A DNA stretch of 64,000 nt. Origin: Chloroflexi bacterium OHK40 (GTDB lineage Bacteria > Chloroflexota > Chloroflexia > Chloroflexales > Chloroflexaceae). The translations under genes and the position numbers were made by a program. The notes under the pieces were generated by a model. It searched no databases. It had not been told where the DNA came from and saw only the letters and a program-made list of their open reading frames with translations. This document shows, piece by piece, positions 50,357-60,256 of the stretch (position 1 is the stretch's first letter; every line of letters starts with the position of its first letter). Where the stretch lies: positions 1 to 64,000 of the forward strand of contig SFCB01000095.1 of the NCBI GenBank assembly GCA_004367505.1, written 5' to 3'.

Positions 50357-51355
50357 ATGAAACCTGTCTTTCTGATCAAGCGTTTCTTGTTCCTGATCCT
50401 GGTGATCTGGTCCGCCGCGACAATCACCTTCTTCATCCCGCGCCTCTCCCCCCGCAATCCGATCCGTGAGCGCTTCGTGGAGCTCGCCCGTATGGGCGGC
50501 TTCTCCCCGGCTGATCTGGAGCAGATCGTGGCCTCCTACAGCCAGCGCTTTGGCCTCGATAAGCCGCTCTATCAGCAGTATTTCGACTATATGAGCGCCG
50601 TCTTTCGCTTCGATTTCGGCGTCTCGCTCAATAAGTTTCCCAAAACGACGGTCGAGTTGATCATGGAGGCGCTGCCCTGGACGATCGGGCTGCTGCTCGC
50701 TACCACGATCATCGCCTTTGTGCTTGGCAATCTGCTCGGGGCCGTGGCGGCCTGGCCCAAGGCGCCCAACTGGTTGCGCGCTACCGCCACGCCCTTCGTG
50801 CTGCTAATGGGGGTGCCGCCGGTGATCATGGGGGTGCTGCTGCTCTTCTTCATCGGCTTCCGCCTCAAGCTGCTGCCCCTTGGGGGGGCCTATTCGATCG
50901 GCACGGTGCCGACCTTTACCCTCGAGTTCGTGCTCGATGCGGCCCGCCACCAGATCTTGCCCGCCCTCGCCCTGATCCTCGGCTCGGTGGGTGGCTGGGT
51001 GCTCTCCATGCGCGGGATGGGTGTGACGATCCAGGGGGAAGACTACGTCACCTTCGCCGAGCATAAGGGCCTCGGCCCCTTTACGATCTTCCGTGACTAT
51101 TACCTGCGCAACGCGTTGCTGCCCCAGGCCACCGGCCTCGTGCTCGCCCTCGGCGCCGTGGTGACCAACGGGATCGTCGTAGAGTCGATCTTCGGGTTGC
51201 CTGGCGTGGGCCGCGTGCTCGACCAGGCCATCCGCTCCAATGACTTCATCGTGATCTACGGGATCGTGCTCTTCATTACGATTGCGGTCGCCACCCTGAT
51301 GGTGGCGGTCGAGTTGCTCTATCCGCTGCTCGACCCGCGCATCAAGCTGGATTAG
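50357..51355 (+). CDS. ABC transporter permease, DppB type
   Basis: A 332-residue, six-helix inner-membrane permease. The first helix RFLFLILVIWSAATITFFIP and the cytoplasmic coupling loop EDYVTFAEHKGLGPFTIFRD are characteristic, as is the C-terminal FGLPGVGRVLDQAI. I start at the ATG at 50357, with AAAGG upstream. It pairs with the DppC-type permease that begins eight bases downstream. Confidence 0.93.
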   Translation: MKPVFLIKRFLFLILVIWSAATITFFIPRLSPRNPIRERFVELARMGGFSPADLEQIVASYSQRFGLDKPLYQQYFDYMSAVFRFDFGVSLNKFPKTTVELIMEALPWTIGLLLATTIIAFVLGNLLGAVAAWPKAPNWLRATATPFVLLMGVPPVIMGVLLLFFIGFRLKLLPLGGAYSIGTVPTFTLEFVLDAARHQILPALALILGSVGGWVLSMRGMGVTIQGEDYVTFAEHKGLGPFTIFRDYYLRNALLPQATGLVLALGAVVTNGIVVESIFGLPGVGRVLDQAIRSNDFIVIYGIVLFITIAVATLMVAVELLYPLLDPRIKLD

Positions 51356-51362
51356 GACAGCC

Positions 51363-52265
51363 ATGGCAACTGTAACTGCCGTCCCCCAACCCCAGTTCCG
51401 GCAGCCAGGTCGGGCCAGGCTGCTGATCGGCTACCTGCGCCGCAACCTGAGCCTGCTGATCGGCCTGGTGATGCTGGCCGGGCTGGTACTCTTTACGCTG
51501 ATTGGCTTGCTGACGATCGACCCGAAGGACGCCTACCCGCTCTCGGTGCCGACCCGCCGGCCACCCAGCCTGGAGTACCCCTTCGGCACCGACTTCTTTG
51601 GCCGCGATCTCTACGCTGCGATGGTAGTGGGCCTCTGGCAGACGGCCCTGATCGGGGTGCTCGCCGGGGCCATCGGCACGTTCATCGGCACCGTGCTGGG
51701 TTTCGTCTCGGCCTATTTCGGCGGCTGGGTGGACAACACGATCAAGGGGATCTGCCAGATCCTCACGCCCATCCCCGTGCTGCTCATCCAGATCGTGATC
51801 GCGGGCTCGCTCGATAAACGCTATGTGACGATCTACACCATGGCGCTGATTGTGGTGCTGCTGGCGTGGATGGGTCCCACGCTGGTGATCCGCTCCCAGG
51901 TGCTCTCCATGAAGGAGCGCCAGTTTGTGGCAGTGGCCAAGCTCTCCGGGGTGAGCGAGTGGGAGATTATCTTCAAAGAGATCTTGCCCAATCTGCTGCC
52001 CTTTATCGCGGCCGCGTTTGTTGCTCAGGTCTTCTCGGCGATGATCGCCTCGTTCTACCTGGCTGTGCTCGGCCTTGGCCCGCTGCGTGAGCCCCTGCTC
52101 GGCAACATCATCTGGGCCGCTCAGTCCCAGGGCGCGTTCTTCAACGGCTGGTGGTGGTGGCCGATCATCCCGTCGGTCGCGATCGTGCTCATCCTCGGCT
52201 CCCTGGCCCTGATCAATATGGGCCTCGATGAGCTCGCAAACCCGCGCGTGCGGCGAACGGAGTAG
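51363..52265 (+). CDS. ABC transporter permease, DppC type
   Basis: A 300-residue permease with the DppC-specific N-terminal motif YPFGTDFFGRDLYAAMVVG and the coupling loop ERQFVAVAKLSGVSEWEIIF. The C-terminal end has a GLDELANPRVR motif close to the usual GLRDALDPR. Six hydrophobic helices are visible. The stop is six bases before the first ATPase gene. Confidence 0.93.
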   Translation: MATVTAVPQPQFRQPGRARLLIGYLRRNLSLLIGLVMLAGLVLFTLIGLLTIDPKDAYPLSVPTRRPPSLEYPFGTDFFGRDLYAAMVVGLWQTALIGVLAGAIGTFIGTVLGFVSAYFGGWVDNTIKGICQILTPIPVLLIQIVIAGSLDKRYVTIYTMALIVVLLAWMGPTLVIRSQVLSMKERQFVAVAKLSGVSEWEIIFKEILPNLLPFIAAAFVAQVFSAMIASFYLAVLGLGPLREPLLGNIIWAAQSQGAFFNGWWWWPIIPSVAIVLILGSLALINMGLDELANPRVRRTE

Positions 52266-52270
52266 CAGCT

Positions 52271-53254
52271 ATGCCGCCTGTCCTGCAAGTGCGCGATCTC
52301 CAGGTGACGTACTACACCGACTCCGGGCGCGCCCGGGCCCTCGATGGGGTGAGCCTGGATCTGAACCCGGGCGAGAAGCTCGGTCTGGTGGGTGAGTCGG
52401 GTTCGGGCAAGAGCACCATGGCGCTGGCCATGATGCGCATGATTAAGCCGCCTGGCCGGATCGAGGGCGGCAAGGTGGTGGTCGGGGGGACGGATCTGAC
52501 GGCACTTAGCGAGGAGGCGATGCGTAAGGCGCGCCTGAGCAAGATCGCCTACATCCCCCAGGGGGCAATGAACTCGCTCAACCCCGTCATCCGGATCGGC
52601 GCCCAGATGATGGACGCCATCCGCGCCCATAACCCCGAAGAGCCCCGGGCAGAGGCCGAGGAGCGGTGCATGCGCGCGCTCGAGTCGGTGGATCTGAAGC
52701 GCAGCGTGTTCAAAATGTACGCCCACGAGCTTTCGGGCGGCATGAAGCAGCGCGTCTGTATCGCCATCGGCATCCTGCTGCGCCCCCAGGTGATCATCGC
52801 CGATGAGCCCACCAGCGCCCTGGATGTGGTGACCCAGCGCCAGGTGATGGAGACGATCGACCGTATTCAGCACGAGCTCGGCTGCGCGATCATCCTGATC
52901 GGCCACGATATGGGCCTGATGGCGCAGTTCGTCGATAAGGTGGCGGTGATGTACGCCGGGCGCCTGGTCGAGGTGAGCCGCGTGCGCGATATGTTCACCG
53001 ACCCCAAACATCCCTATGCCCAGGCGCTCATCCGCAGCCTGCCCAGCCTGGAGAATAAGGGCGTGTTTCAGGGGATTCCCGGCCTGGCGCCCTCGCTGCT
53101 GCGGCTCCCCAGTGGTTGCGCCTACCACCCCCGCTGCCAGCACGCGATGGAGATCTGCTCGCGGGCGGTGCCGCCCCTGGAGACGATCAACGGCAGCCGC
53201 CAGGTGGCCTGCCACCTCTATGTGGAGAAGGATCTGTACGCCGAGAAGGCCTGA
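52271..53254 (+). CDS. ABC transporter ATPase, DppD type
   Basis: A 327-residue ATPase: Walker A GESGSGKSTMA, Q-loop IPQGAMNSLNPV, signature LSGGMKQRVCIAIG, Walker B VIIADEPTSALDV and switch His in LIGHDMGL. The C-terminal oligopeptide-transporter extension has the family's Cys cluster, SGCAYHPRCQHAMEICS with a further Cys after VACHLY, a proposed 4Fe-4S or zinc site in Dpp/Opp ATPases. Confidence 0.94.
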   Translation: MPPVLQVRDLQVTYYTDSGRARALDGVSLDLNPGEKLGLVGESGSGKSTMALAMMRMIKPPGRIEGGKVVVGGTDLTALSEEAMRKARLSKIAYIPQGAMNSLNPVIRIGAQMMDAIRAHNPEEPRAEAEERCMRALESVDLKRSVFKMYAHELSGGMKQRVCIAIGILLRPQVIIADEPTSALDVVTQRQVMETIDRIQHELGCAIILIGHDMGLMAQFVDKVAVMYAGRLVEVSRVRDMFTDPKHPYAQALIRSLPSLENKGVFQGIPGLAPSLLRLPSGCAYHPRCQHAMEICSRAVPPLETINGSRQVACHLYVEKDLYAEKA

Positions 53255-53332
53255 GACCGGCCCGGGCGGCGGCGCGCTTCGCCTGCACGATCCGCCCCGT
53301 GCCCAGCTCAGCCGGCTGGAGATATACGTACT

Positions 53333-54343
53333 ATGGCGCCTCTGCTCGAACTGCGCAACGTCACGAAGGTCTACTCGCGCGGCCTGATCCACCGAACCTC
53401 CACCACCGCCCTGGAGAATGTCTCCCTGACCCTCGATGAGCACGAGCCCACGATCCTGACGGTGGCGGGCGAGAGCGGCAGCGGCAAGACGACGCTGGCG
53501 ATGCTGCTGCTCGGCTTTATCGCGCCATCGTCTGGCCAGATCCTCTACAAGGGTAAAGATATCAGCACCCTTACCGGCGCGGAGCGGCTCGCCTTCCGGC
53601 GCGAGGTGCAGGCGGTGTTTCAGGACCCCTTCGCCGTCTTTAATCCGTTCTATACGGTTGATCACCTGCTCTCGGTGCCGATCGAGAAGTTCAAGCTGGC
53701 GAAGTCCAAGGCTGAGGCCCGCGACAAAATGTACGAGGCCCTCACGGCCGTTGGCCTGCGCCCCGAGGATATCCTCGGTCGCTTCCCCCATCAGCTCTCC
53801 GGTGGCCAGCGCCAGCGCATCAATGTGGCCCGCGCCCTCGTGCTGCGGCCGCGCCTGCTGGTGGCCGATGAGCCCGTCTCGATGGTCGATGCCTCGCTGC
53901 GCGCCAATATCCTGGAGACGCTTCGCTCGCTGCAACGCGATTACGGCGTCTCGATCATCTATATCACCCACGACCTTACCACCGCTTACCATATCGCCCG
54001 CTCGATTATTGTGCTCTACCGTGGCGGTGTGATGGAGGCAGGAGATGTGGATGCGGTGATCAAGCACCCCCAGCATCCCTATACGCGCCTGCTGATCGAC
54101 TCGATCCCCTGGCCTGATCTTGACCGGCGCTGGGGCGAGACGGAGATCAAGGCCCGCGAGGCTGAGGATGGGAGTGTGGGTACGGGTTGTCGCTTCGCCC
54201 CGCGCTGCCCCTTTGTGATGGAGCAGTGCAAGAATCCGCCGCCCCTGTTTCAGGTTGGCCCCCACCAGACGGCCTCCTGCTTCCTGTACGCCACGAAGCC
54301 TGAACTGGAGCCCGAGCGGCTCTCGGAGTTGCTGCCAGTGTAG
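53333..54343 (+). CDS. ABC transporter ATPase, DppF type
   Basis: A 336-residue partner ATPase: Walker A GESGSGKTTLA, Q-loop FQDPFAVFNPFY, signature LSGGQRQRINVARAL, Walker B LLVADEPVSMVDASL and switch His in YITHDLTTA. The C-terminal extension carries GCRFAPRCPFVMEQC, the second copy of the Cys cluster. It completes a five-gene importer. The 216 bases that follow hold two small hairpins (near 54444 and 54470) and no gene that I can see. Confidence 0.94.
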   Translation: MAPLLELRNVTKVYSRGLIHRTSTTALENVSLTLDEHEPTILTVAGESGSGKTTLAMLLLGFIAPSSGQILYKGKDISTLTGAERLAFRREVQAVFQDPFAVFNPFYTVDHLLSVPIEKFKLAKSKAEARDKMYEALTAVGLRPEDILGRFPHQLSGGQRQRINVARALVLRPRLLVADEPVSMVDASLRANILETLRSLQRDYGVSIIYITHDLTTAYHIARSIIVLYRGGVMEAGDVDAVIKHPQHPYTRLLIDSIPWPDLDRRWGETEIKAREAEDGSVGTGCRFAPRCPFVMEQCKNPPPLFQVGPHQTASCFLYATKPELEPERLSELLPV

Positions 54344-54559
54344 GCGCGCCTGGGCCGCGCGGGGACGCTCCCTGCCCACTGCGCCCGGCTCTGGCAACCT
54401 CCCTGCGTATGCGAGGGCCGCAGAAACGGGCCGGGGGAGGGCGCGATGGACGATTCACGCTCCATCGCCGGGGACATGAGCCCCCGGCATGGTGTGGGGT
54501 TCCCCGGCGGATGCGAGCGCTTCTGCCCTCCACGCTGCCACGTGCCCCCGAGCCTGCCG

Positions 54560-55552
54560 ATGCCAACCATGATACGTACCAGCCTCACCGTAACCGAGAC
54601 GATCGTCGAGGGCCTGGCCGCCCTGTGCGTGGATACCGGCCCCCTCGCCCTGACGGTCATTCCCGCCCTCGGCGCCAAGATCGCCAGCCTGCGCGATACC
54701 CGCAGCGGCCGCGAGTGGCTCTGGCGTCACCCCCGCCTGCCCTACCGCCGCCTGCCCCACGGCAGTTCGTACGTGCGTGAGGCCGACACCGGCGGGTGGG
54801 ACGAGTGCTTCCCCAGTGTTTCCGCCTGTGCCTACCCTGCCCCTCCGTGGGCCGGCGCGCCCATCCAGGATCACGGTGAGCTCTGGTCGCAGCCCGCTGA
54901 GCTGCGCGTGGAACGCACCGGCGATGGCGTTACCCTGGAGGCGACCTGGCGGGGTGTGGCGCTGCCCTACCGCTTCAGCCGCGCCATGCATCTCGCCGCT
55001 GGCTCGGCCAGAATGGCGCTCACCTACCACGTCGCGAGCCTGGCCGACGCGCCGATGCCCTTCATCTGGTCGGCCCACCCGCTGATCGCCATCGAGCCCG
55101 CCATGGCCCTGCACGTTCCGCCAGACGCCCGCTTCCATTGCGAGTTGGCCCGGCCAGATGGCCTGCTCCCCGCGCGCTCCGGCCTGCCGTTCCCGCCCCC
55201 CGCCACCCTGCACGGCGCCCCGCTCAATCTGGCACGTCTGCCGGGGCCTGAGGCCGCCGTGGCAATCAAGCTCTGGAGCGAGCCACTCGCCGAGGGCTGG
55301 GCCCGGATCGCCGCGTCTGATGGCGCGCTCCATCTGCGCTGGGATGTGGCCGAGCTCCCACAGCTGGCCCTCTGGCTGAACCTCGGCAACGATGCCGCCG
55401 ATGGCGGCTCGCCCTACTACAACCTCGGCCTCGAGCCCTGCATCGGCGCGCAGGACTCGCTCGCCGAGGCCGTGATGGTCTATCGCCGGCACGCAACCCT
55501 GGCCGCCCGGGGAAGCAAGGCGTGGCGGCTAGAGGTGGAGCTTGAGCAATGA
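54560..55552 (+). CDS. Galactose mutarotase-like protein
   Basis: A protein of about 330 residues with the all-beta aldose-1-epimerase fold: VIPALGAKIASLRDTRSGRE and WLWRH at the start, GGWDECFPSVSA, IQDHGELWSQPAE with the conserved His, and FIWSAHPLIAIEPA. The end NLGLEPCIGAQDSL has a Glu where mutarotases place the catalytic base. It may equilibrate sugar-acid anomers or hemiacetals taken up by the transporter. The start is uncertain; an ATG nine bases downstream also fits. Its stop overlaps the next ATG (ATGA). Confidence 0.8.
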   Translation: MPTMIRTSLTVTETIVEGLAALCVDTGPLALTVIPALGAKIASLRDTRSGREWLWRHPRLPYRRLPHGSSYVREADTGGWDECFPSVSACAYPAPPWAGAPIQDHGELWSQPAELRVERTGDGVTLEATWRGVALPYRFSRAMHLAAGSARMALTYHVASLADAPMPFIWSAHPLIAIEPAMALHVPPDARFHCELARPDGLLPARSGLPFPPPATLHGAPLNLARLPGPEAAVAIKLWSEPLAEGWARIAASDGALHLRWDVAELPQLALWLNLGNDAADGGSPYYNLGLEPCIGAQDSLAEAVMVYRRHATLAARGSKAWRLEVELEQ

Positions 55553-56706
55553 AGATCACCGGGGTGCATACCTACATCGTGGGGAACGCCTGGAAGAACT
55601 GGGTCTTCACCCGTGTGGAGACCGATGCGGGCATCCACGGGATCGGCGAGTGTACCCTCAACGGCTTCGCCAGAACCGTCGAGGCCGCCGTCCATGAACT
55701 GAAGGGCTTTGTGCTCGGGCGCGACCCCTTCGACGTAGAGAACCACACCCTGCGGCTCTTTCGCGAGGTCTACTCTGATGGTGGGCAGATCCAGGGTGCC
55801 GCCCTCGCCGGTATTGAGTTTGCCTGCTGGGACATCATGGGCAAGGCCCTTGGCCAGCCCGTCTACCGGCTGCTGGGTGGGCGCTGCCATAGTCGTCTGC
55901 GGGCCTACGCCAACGGCTGGTATCGCGGCCCACGCACGCCGGAGAGCTTCGCCGAGAAGGCGCGCGAGGTGGTGGCCCGTGGCTATACCGCGCTGAAGTT
56001 CGACCCCTTCGGGGCCGCCTGGCGCGTGACCGACCGGAGCGACTTCGCGCTGGCGATTGCGATCATCGCGGCGGTGCGCGAAGCTGTCGGCCCCGAGGTG
56101 GATATTCTGATCGAGGGCCACAATCGCTTTAGTGTCCATTCGGCGCTCCAGTTCGCCGAGGCCATGGCACCCTACCAGCCTACCTGGTTCGAGGCCCCGG
56201 TGCCGCCCCAGCGCATTAGCCAGATGGTCGAGGTGGCCCGGCGCAGCCCCGTGCCGGTGGCATGTGGCGAGGATTACTACTGCGCCCAGCAGTTCGCCGA
56301 GCTCCTCGCCCACGATGCCGTCCATATCATCCAGCTCGAACCTCAGTACCTCGGCCTCACCGCCGCGAAGCAGGTCTGCGGGATGGTGAACGCCAGCAAT
56401 GGCGTGACGGCGCCTCACAGCGCCCAGGGGCCGCTCTGCTCGCTGGTGTGCGCCCACCTGAACATGGCCACGCCCAACTTCTTCATCCACGAGATCTTCG
56501 ACGACTTTAATGCCGACTGGAGCCAGCATATCCTTACCAACCCTGTGCGCGTCCAGGACGGCCACATCGAGCTCGCCGAGGGGATCGTGGGCTGGGGGGC
56601 CGATCTGAACTACGACGAACTTGCCCGCCACCCCTATAACCCGAACAACTATCTGCCGCTCTTCCGGCCTGGCTGGGAGCGCCGCGAGCCGGTGGAGGCC
56701 CAGTGA
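55549..56706 (+). CDS. Enolase-superfamily acid-sugar dehydratase (copy A)
   Basis: A 385-residue mandelate racemase/muconate lactonizing enzyme-type protein. A capping domain with WVFTRVETDAGIHGIGECT precedes the barrel. The barrel motifs are TALKFDPFG with the catalytic Lys, DILIEGHNRFS (metal Glu and His), TWFEAPVPPQ (Glu), VACGEDYY (Glu) and TAPHSAQGP (catalytic His). The FDPFG motif is shared with gluconate/galactonate-type dehydratases. It overlaps the mutarotase-like gene. The substrate is probably a hexonate or 6-deoxy analogue. Confidence 0.85.
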   Translation: MKITGVHTYIVGNAWKNWVFTRVETDAGIHGIGECTLNGFARTVEAAVHELKGFVLGRDPFDVENHTLRLFREVYSDGGQIQGAALAGIEFACWDIMGKALGQPVYRLLGGRCHSRLRAYANGWYRGPRTPESFAEKAREVVARGYTALKFDPFGAAWRVTDRSDFALAIAIIAAVREAVGPEVDILIEGHNRFSVHSALQFAEAMAPYQPTWFEAPVPPQRISQMVEVARRSPVPVACGEDYYCAQQFAELLAHDAVHIIQLEPQYLGLTAAKQVCGMVNASNGVTAPHSAQGPLCSLVCAHLNMATPNFFIHEIFDDFNADWSQHILTNPVRVQDGHIELAEGIVGWGADLNYDELARHPYNPNNYLPLFRPGWERREPVEAQ

Positions 56707-56795
56707 CGCCAGTTGGAGCCGGCTGCTAGTCGGTGGGGGCGCGAGGCGGCTCGACCACCCCGGCACGCCTGGAGAACGATCCGAGGATAACCCGC

Positions 56796-57770
56796 ATGAT
56801 CAAGATCGCCGAGTACCTCCCGCCCACCCCCACACCACTCTGGCGCCTCGCAAAACAGGCAGGGGTGGACTACGCCGTGGGCGGGTTGCCCATCCCTGCC
56901 GACCTGAGCGACTCCGATCGGCCCTGGGATTACCTGCCCCTGCTGCGGATGAAGCAGCGCTACGAGAGCGCTGGCTTTACCCTGAACGTGATCGAGGCCC
57001 GCCCGCCCCTCAACCGGGCCAAGCGCGGTCTCCCCGGCGGCGACGAGGAGATCGACACCGTCTGCGCGCTGATCGAGAATATGGGCCGCCTCGGCATTCC
57101 CGTCTGGTGCTACGAGTGGATGACGGACTTCAACTGGCTGCGCACCAGCACCAGCACGCCCTCACGGGGTGGTTCGGTCGTCACGAGTTTCGACAATGCC
57201 CTGATGCAGGATGCGCCGCCCACCGAGCTCGGCCCGATCAGCGAGGACAAGCTCTGGGAGACGCTCGGGCACTTCTTGCGGCGGGTCGTGCCGGTGGCCG
57301 AGAAGGCCGGTGTACGCCTCGCCATGCACCCCGATGATCCGCCCCTCTCGCCGATCCGTGGTGTGGGCCGGATCATGCGCAGCCTGGAGAACTTTCAGCG
57401 CCTGCTCGACCTCGTGCCCAGCCCGGTCAGTGGGATCACCATGTGCCAGGGCAACTTCACCCTGATGACCGACGACTTGCCGGCGGCCATCCGCCATTTC
57501 GGCCGCCAGGGGAAGATCTTCTTCGTCCACTTCCGCGATGTGCGCGGGACCCCTGAGTGTTTCGAAGAGACATGGCACGACGACGGGAAGACCGATATGC
57601 TCGCCTGTATGCGGGCCTACCGCGCGATCGGCTTCGATGGCGTGCTGCGCCCCGACCATGTGCCTACCGTGGAGGGCGACAGCAATGAGCATGCTGGCTA
57701 CTCCTCCTTCGGACGCCTCTACGCGATTGGCTATATTCGCGGCCTGCGCCAGGCGGTGTACGCCGAGTGA
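56796..57770 (+). CDS. Mannonate dehydratase-like protein, UxuA family
   Basis: A 324-residue TIM-barrel metalloenzyme of the xylose-isomerase-like UxuA family. Conserved residues are in [16 protein letters not shown] (His), [12 protein letters not shown] (Cys), [11 protein letters not shown] (His) and [14 protein letters not shown] (Asp, His). UxuA turns D-mannonate into 2-keto-3-deoxygluconate. It is a little shorter than E. coli UxuA and its N-terminus, [16 protein letters not shown], is atypical, so another aldonate is possible. GAGGATAA precedes the ATG at 56796. An unrelated ManD-type enzyme for the same reaction is encoded three genes on. Confidence 0.82.
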   Translation: MIKIAEYLPPTPTPLWRLAKQAGVDYAVGGLPIPADLSDSDRPWDYLPLLRMKQRYESAGFTLNVIEARPPLNRAKRGLPGGDEEIDTVCALIENMGRLGIPVWCYEWMTDFNWLRTSTSTPSRGGSVVTSFDNALMQDAPPTELGPISEDKLWETLGHFLRRVVPVAEKAGVRLAMHPDDPPLSPIRGVGRIMRSLENFQRLLDLVPSPVSGITMCQGNFTLMTDDLPAAIRHFGRQGKIFFVHFRDVRGTPECFEETWHDDGKTDMLACMRAYRAIGFDGVLRPDHVPTVEGDSNEHAGYSSFGRLYAIGYIRGLRQAVYAE

Positions 57771-57823
57771 CCTGCCGCTGTCTGGATTCGCACATCGTCG
57801 TTCGTTATTCGGTGCCAACCCCT

Positions 57824-58648
57824 ATGCACATCGTCATCACCGGAGCCTCGGGCGGAATCGGCCGCGCCGTGGTTAGCCTGGCCCTCGCCGAGGGTCACTC
57901 TGTCACCGCTATCGACCGAACGCCGCCCCCCGAGCCCTCGCCGGCCACCTTCGTCGCGCTCGACATGGCCGACTACGAGGGGATCGAGCGCGCCCTGCGC
58001 GGCGCCGACGCGCTCATCCACCTGGCGGCCATCCCCTCGCCGGGGCGCCACCCCGACCACGTGGTACACAATAACAATGTGGTGGGTAGCTACAACGCCC
58101 TCCGCGCCGCCGCCGAGGTGGGCATCCGCCGGGTCTGCCAGGCATCCTCCGTCAATGCGATCGGCCATTCCTATAGCCGCAACCCTCGCTACGACTACTT
58201 TCCGATCGATGAGGCCCACCCCACCTACAACGAGGACCCCTACTCCCTCTCCAAGTGGATCTGCGAGCAGCAGGCCGACTCGATCTGTCGTCGCTACGAG
58301 GACATGGCCGTTGCCAGCCTGCGCTTCCACTGGGTGACGCCCGACCCGAGCCTGCCCGCGCAGTACTATACCAGCGACGATCTGGAGGCCCGGCGGGCTC
58401 GCCACCTCTGGGCATGGACGAGCCTCGAATCGGCTGCGCGCGCCTGCCTGCTCGGGGTGACAGCCAGCTTCAGCGGCCACGAGCCCCTGTTCATCATCGC
58501 GCCCCGAACGGCCGTCGAGACACCCTCCTACGAGCTCGCACAGCGTTACTACCCGGCAGTGCCCATTCGCGGCGACCTGAGTGGCACGACCGCCTTCTTC
58601 ACCAGTGCCCGGGCCGAGCAGGTGCTCGGCTGGCGCCACCACCCCTGA
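57824..58648 (+). CDS. Uronate dehydrogenase-like SDR oxidoreductase (copy 2)
   Basis: A 274-residue extended-SDR protein, paralogous along its whole length to 44950-45780. It has the loop ITGASGGIGRAVVSLA, Ser in ASSVNAIGHSY, Tyr and Lys in EDPYSLSKWICEQQAD, and the shared NPRYDYFPIDEAHP segment. One copy sits in each of the two divergent sugar-acid operons, so they may act on different uronates or aldoses. The start codon at 57824 begins directly at the first beta strand. Confidence 0.82.
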   Translation: MHIVITGASGGIGRAVVSLALAEGHSVTAIDRTPPPEPSPATFVALDMADYEGIERALRGADALIHLAAIPSPGRHPDHVVHNNNVVGSYNALRAAAEVGIRRVCQASSVNAIGHSYSRNPRYDYFPIDEAHPTYNEDPYSLSKWICEQQADSICRRYEDMAVASLRFHWVTPDPSLPAQYYTSDDLEARRARHLWAWTSLESAARACLLGVTASFSGHEPLFIIAPRTAVETPSYELAQRYYPAVPIRGDLSGTTAFFTSARAEQVLGWRHHP

Positions 58649-58697
58649 CGAGCCGGGCGCCTCCCGCACCTCCAGAGACCGCCAGCGTGGGCGGAGT

Positions 58698-58791
58698 GAT
58701 GCCGGCGCCAGGGCTGGCGCGGAGATCAGCCAGCAGCCAGGCGGCCTCGGGCCAGCGCGAACCGAAGGATGCCAGCGCCAGGACTGGTGCG
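58698..58791. repeat. Imperfect direct repeat pair
   Basis: Two 24-base units, 58698-58721 and 58768-58791, share GATGCC-GCGCCAGG-CTGG-GCG with four differences. Each is itself partly palindromic (GCGCCAG...CTGGCGC). They lie in the 223-base gap between the second uronate-dehydrogenase-like gene and the next dehydratase. Confidence 0.6.
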
Positions 58792-58871
58792 CAACAACAC
58801 GCCAGCCGCTCGCCCTTCTCCGGTTCCTGGCTCATGGTTCTCTGGCTCTGGCTCTAGCAGACGAGGATTCT

Positions 58872-60188
58872 ATGCCCATTGACACGACACCACCCAGGCC
58901 GGAAGATTTCGTCCAGACTGGCTCGCGGCCCAGCGATCTACGCATTACCGATCTGCGCACCGCCACCGTGGGGTGGAATAACTGGCACTTCACGATCGTG
59001 CGCATCGACACCAACCAGGGCCTCAGCGGCTACGGCGAAGTGCGCGACTTCGCGAGCAAGAACTACGCGCTCATGCTCAAGCGGGTGCTGATCGGCGAGA
59101 ACCCCTGCAATGTCGACCGGCTCTTCCGCAAGATCAAACAGTTCGGTCATCACGGGCGCCAGGCCGGCGGCGTCTGTGGGGTGGAGATGGCCCTGATGGA
59201 CCTGGCCGGTAAGGCCTACGGCGTGCCGGCCTATGTGCTGGCGGGCGGCAAGTTCCGTGAGCGGATCCGGATGTACTGCGACACCCCCAACGAGCCCACC
59301 GGCGAGGCAATGGGCCACCGGCTGAAGGAGCGCATGGGGCGTGGCTTCACCATGCTGAAGATGGACCTGGGCGTCAACCAGTTGATCGCAATCGAGGGCG
59401 CCCTCTCCTGGCCCCAGGGGATGCTCCCGGGCGATCCGGAAGATAAGCTGGAGCGGATGCTGAACCACACCACGCTCATGCACCCCTTCACCCACGTGCG
59501 GCTCACGCCGAAGGGCATCCGCCTGATCTGCGAGTACGTCGAGGAGGTACGCGCCGTGGTCGGCGACGCCGTGCCGATCGCGGCCGACCACTTTGGCCAT
59601 ATCGGCATCGATGACTGCATCCGCCTCGGGCAGGCACTCGAGCCCTACAACCTGGCCTGGCTCGAAGATCTGGTGCCCTGGCAGTACACCGACCAGTGGG
59701 TGCAACTCGAGCGCGCGCTGCAGACCCCCGTCTGCACCGGTGAGGACATCTACCTGCTGGAGAACTTCAAGCCGCTGCTCGACGCCCGTGGCGTGAATGT
59801 GATCCACCCCGATCTGGCAACCTCGGGCGGCATCCTGGAGACGAAGCGCATCGGCGACTATGCCCAGGAGCGCGGGGTGAGCATGGCCCTGCACATGGCC
59901 GGCACGCCGATCAGCACCATGGCGAGCGTCCACTGCGCCGCCGCCACCGAGAACTTCATCGCCCTGGAGCACCACTTCACCGATGTGCCCTTCTGGAACG
60001 ACTTCGTCGATGGCTTGCCAAAGCCGATCATCCAGAATGGCTACATCCCCGTGCCCGAAGGGCCCGGCCTGGGCTTCACCCTCAACGAGGAGGTCGTGCG
60101 GGAGCACCTGGTGCCCTGGGATCGCGGCTTCTTTGAGCCTACGCCGGAGTGGGATAACGTGCGCAGCCACGACCGCCTCTGGTCGTGA
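58872..60188 (+). CDS. Enolase-superfamily dehydratase (copy B)
   Basis: A 438-residue mandelate racemase-type protein, longer than its relatives because of an extended loop around residues 165-215. Motifs: TMLKMDLGV with the catalytic Lys, PIAADHFGHIG (Asp and His), LAWLEDLVPW (Glu), VCTGEDIYL (Glu) and MALHMAGTPIS (His). Residues 1-30 are an extra N-terminal arm before the capping domain. GAGGATTCT precedes the ATG. It is not close to copy A or to the ManD-like enzyme, so a different acid sugar is expected; I cannot name it. Confidence 0.82.
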   Translation: MPIDTTPPRPEDFVQTGSRPSDLRITDLRTATVGWNNWHFTIVRIDTNQGLSGYGEVRDFASKNYALMLKRVLIGENPCNVDRLFRKIKQFGHHGRQAGGVCGVEMALMDLAGKAYGVPAYVLAGGKFRERIRMYCDTPNEPTGEAMGHRLKERMGRGFTMLKMDLGVNQLIAIEGALSWPQGMLPGDPEDKLERMLNHTTLMHPFTHVRLTPKGIRLICEYVEEVRAVVGDAVPIAADHFGHIGIDDCIRLGQALEPYNLAWLEDLVPWQYTDQWVQLERALQTPVCTGEDIYLLENFKPLLDARGVNVIHPDLATSGGILETKRIGDYAQERGVSMALHMAGTPISTMASVHCAAATENFIALEHHFTDVPFWNDFVDGLPKPIIQNGYIPVPEGPGLGFTLNEEVVREHLVPWDRGFFEPTPEWDNVRSHDRLWS

Positions 60189-60256
60189 ACGCGGGACCCC
60201 GACGATCGCAAGGCCAGCAGAGCCTTCCATAACCGCGCGCAGCGCGGAGGAACCTC

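Noticed and set aside
54440-54490. Rho-independent terminator after the Dpp-type ABC genes
   Set aside because: Two small GC hairpins are present, but no T-run follows, and the next genes are co-oriented and probably in the same transcript.
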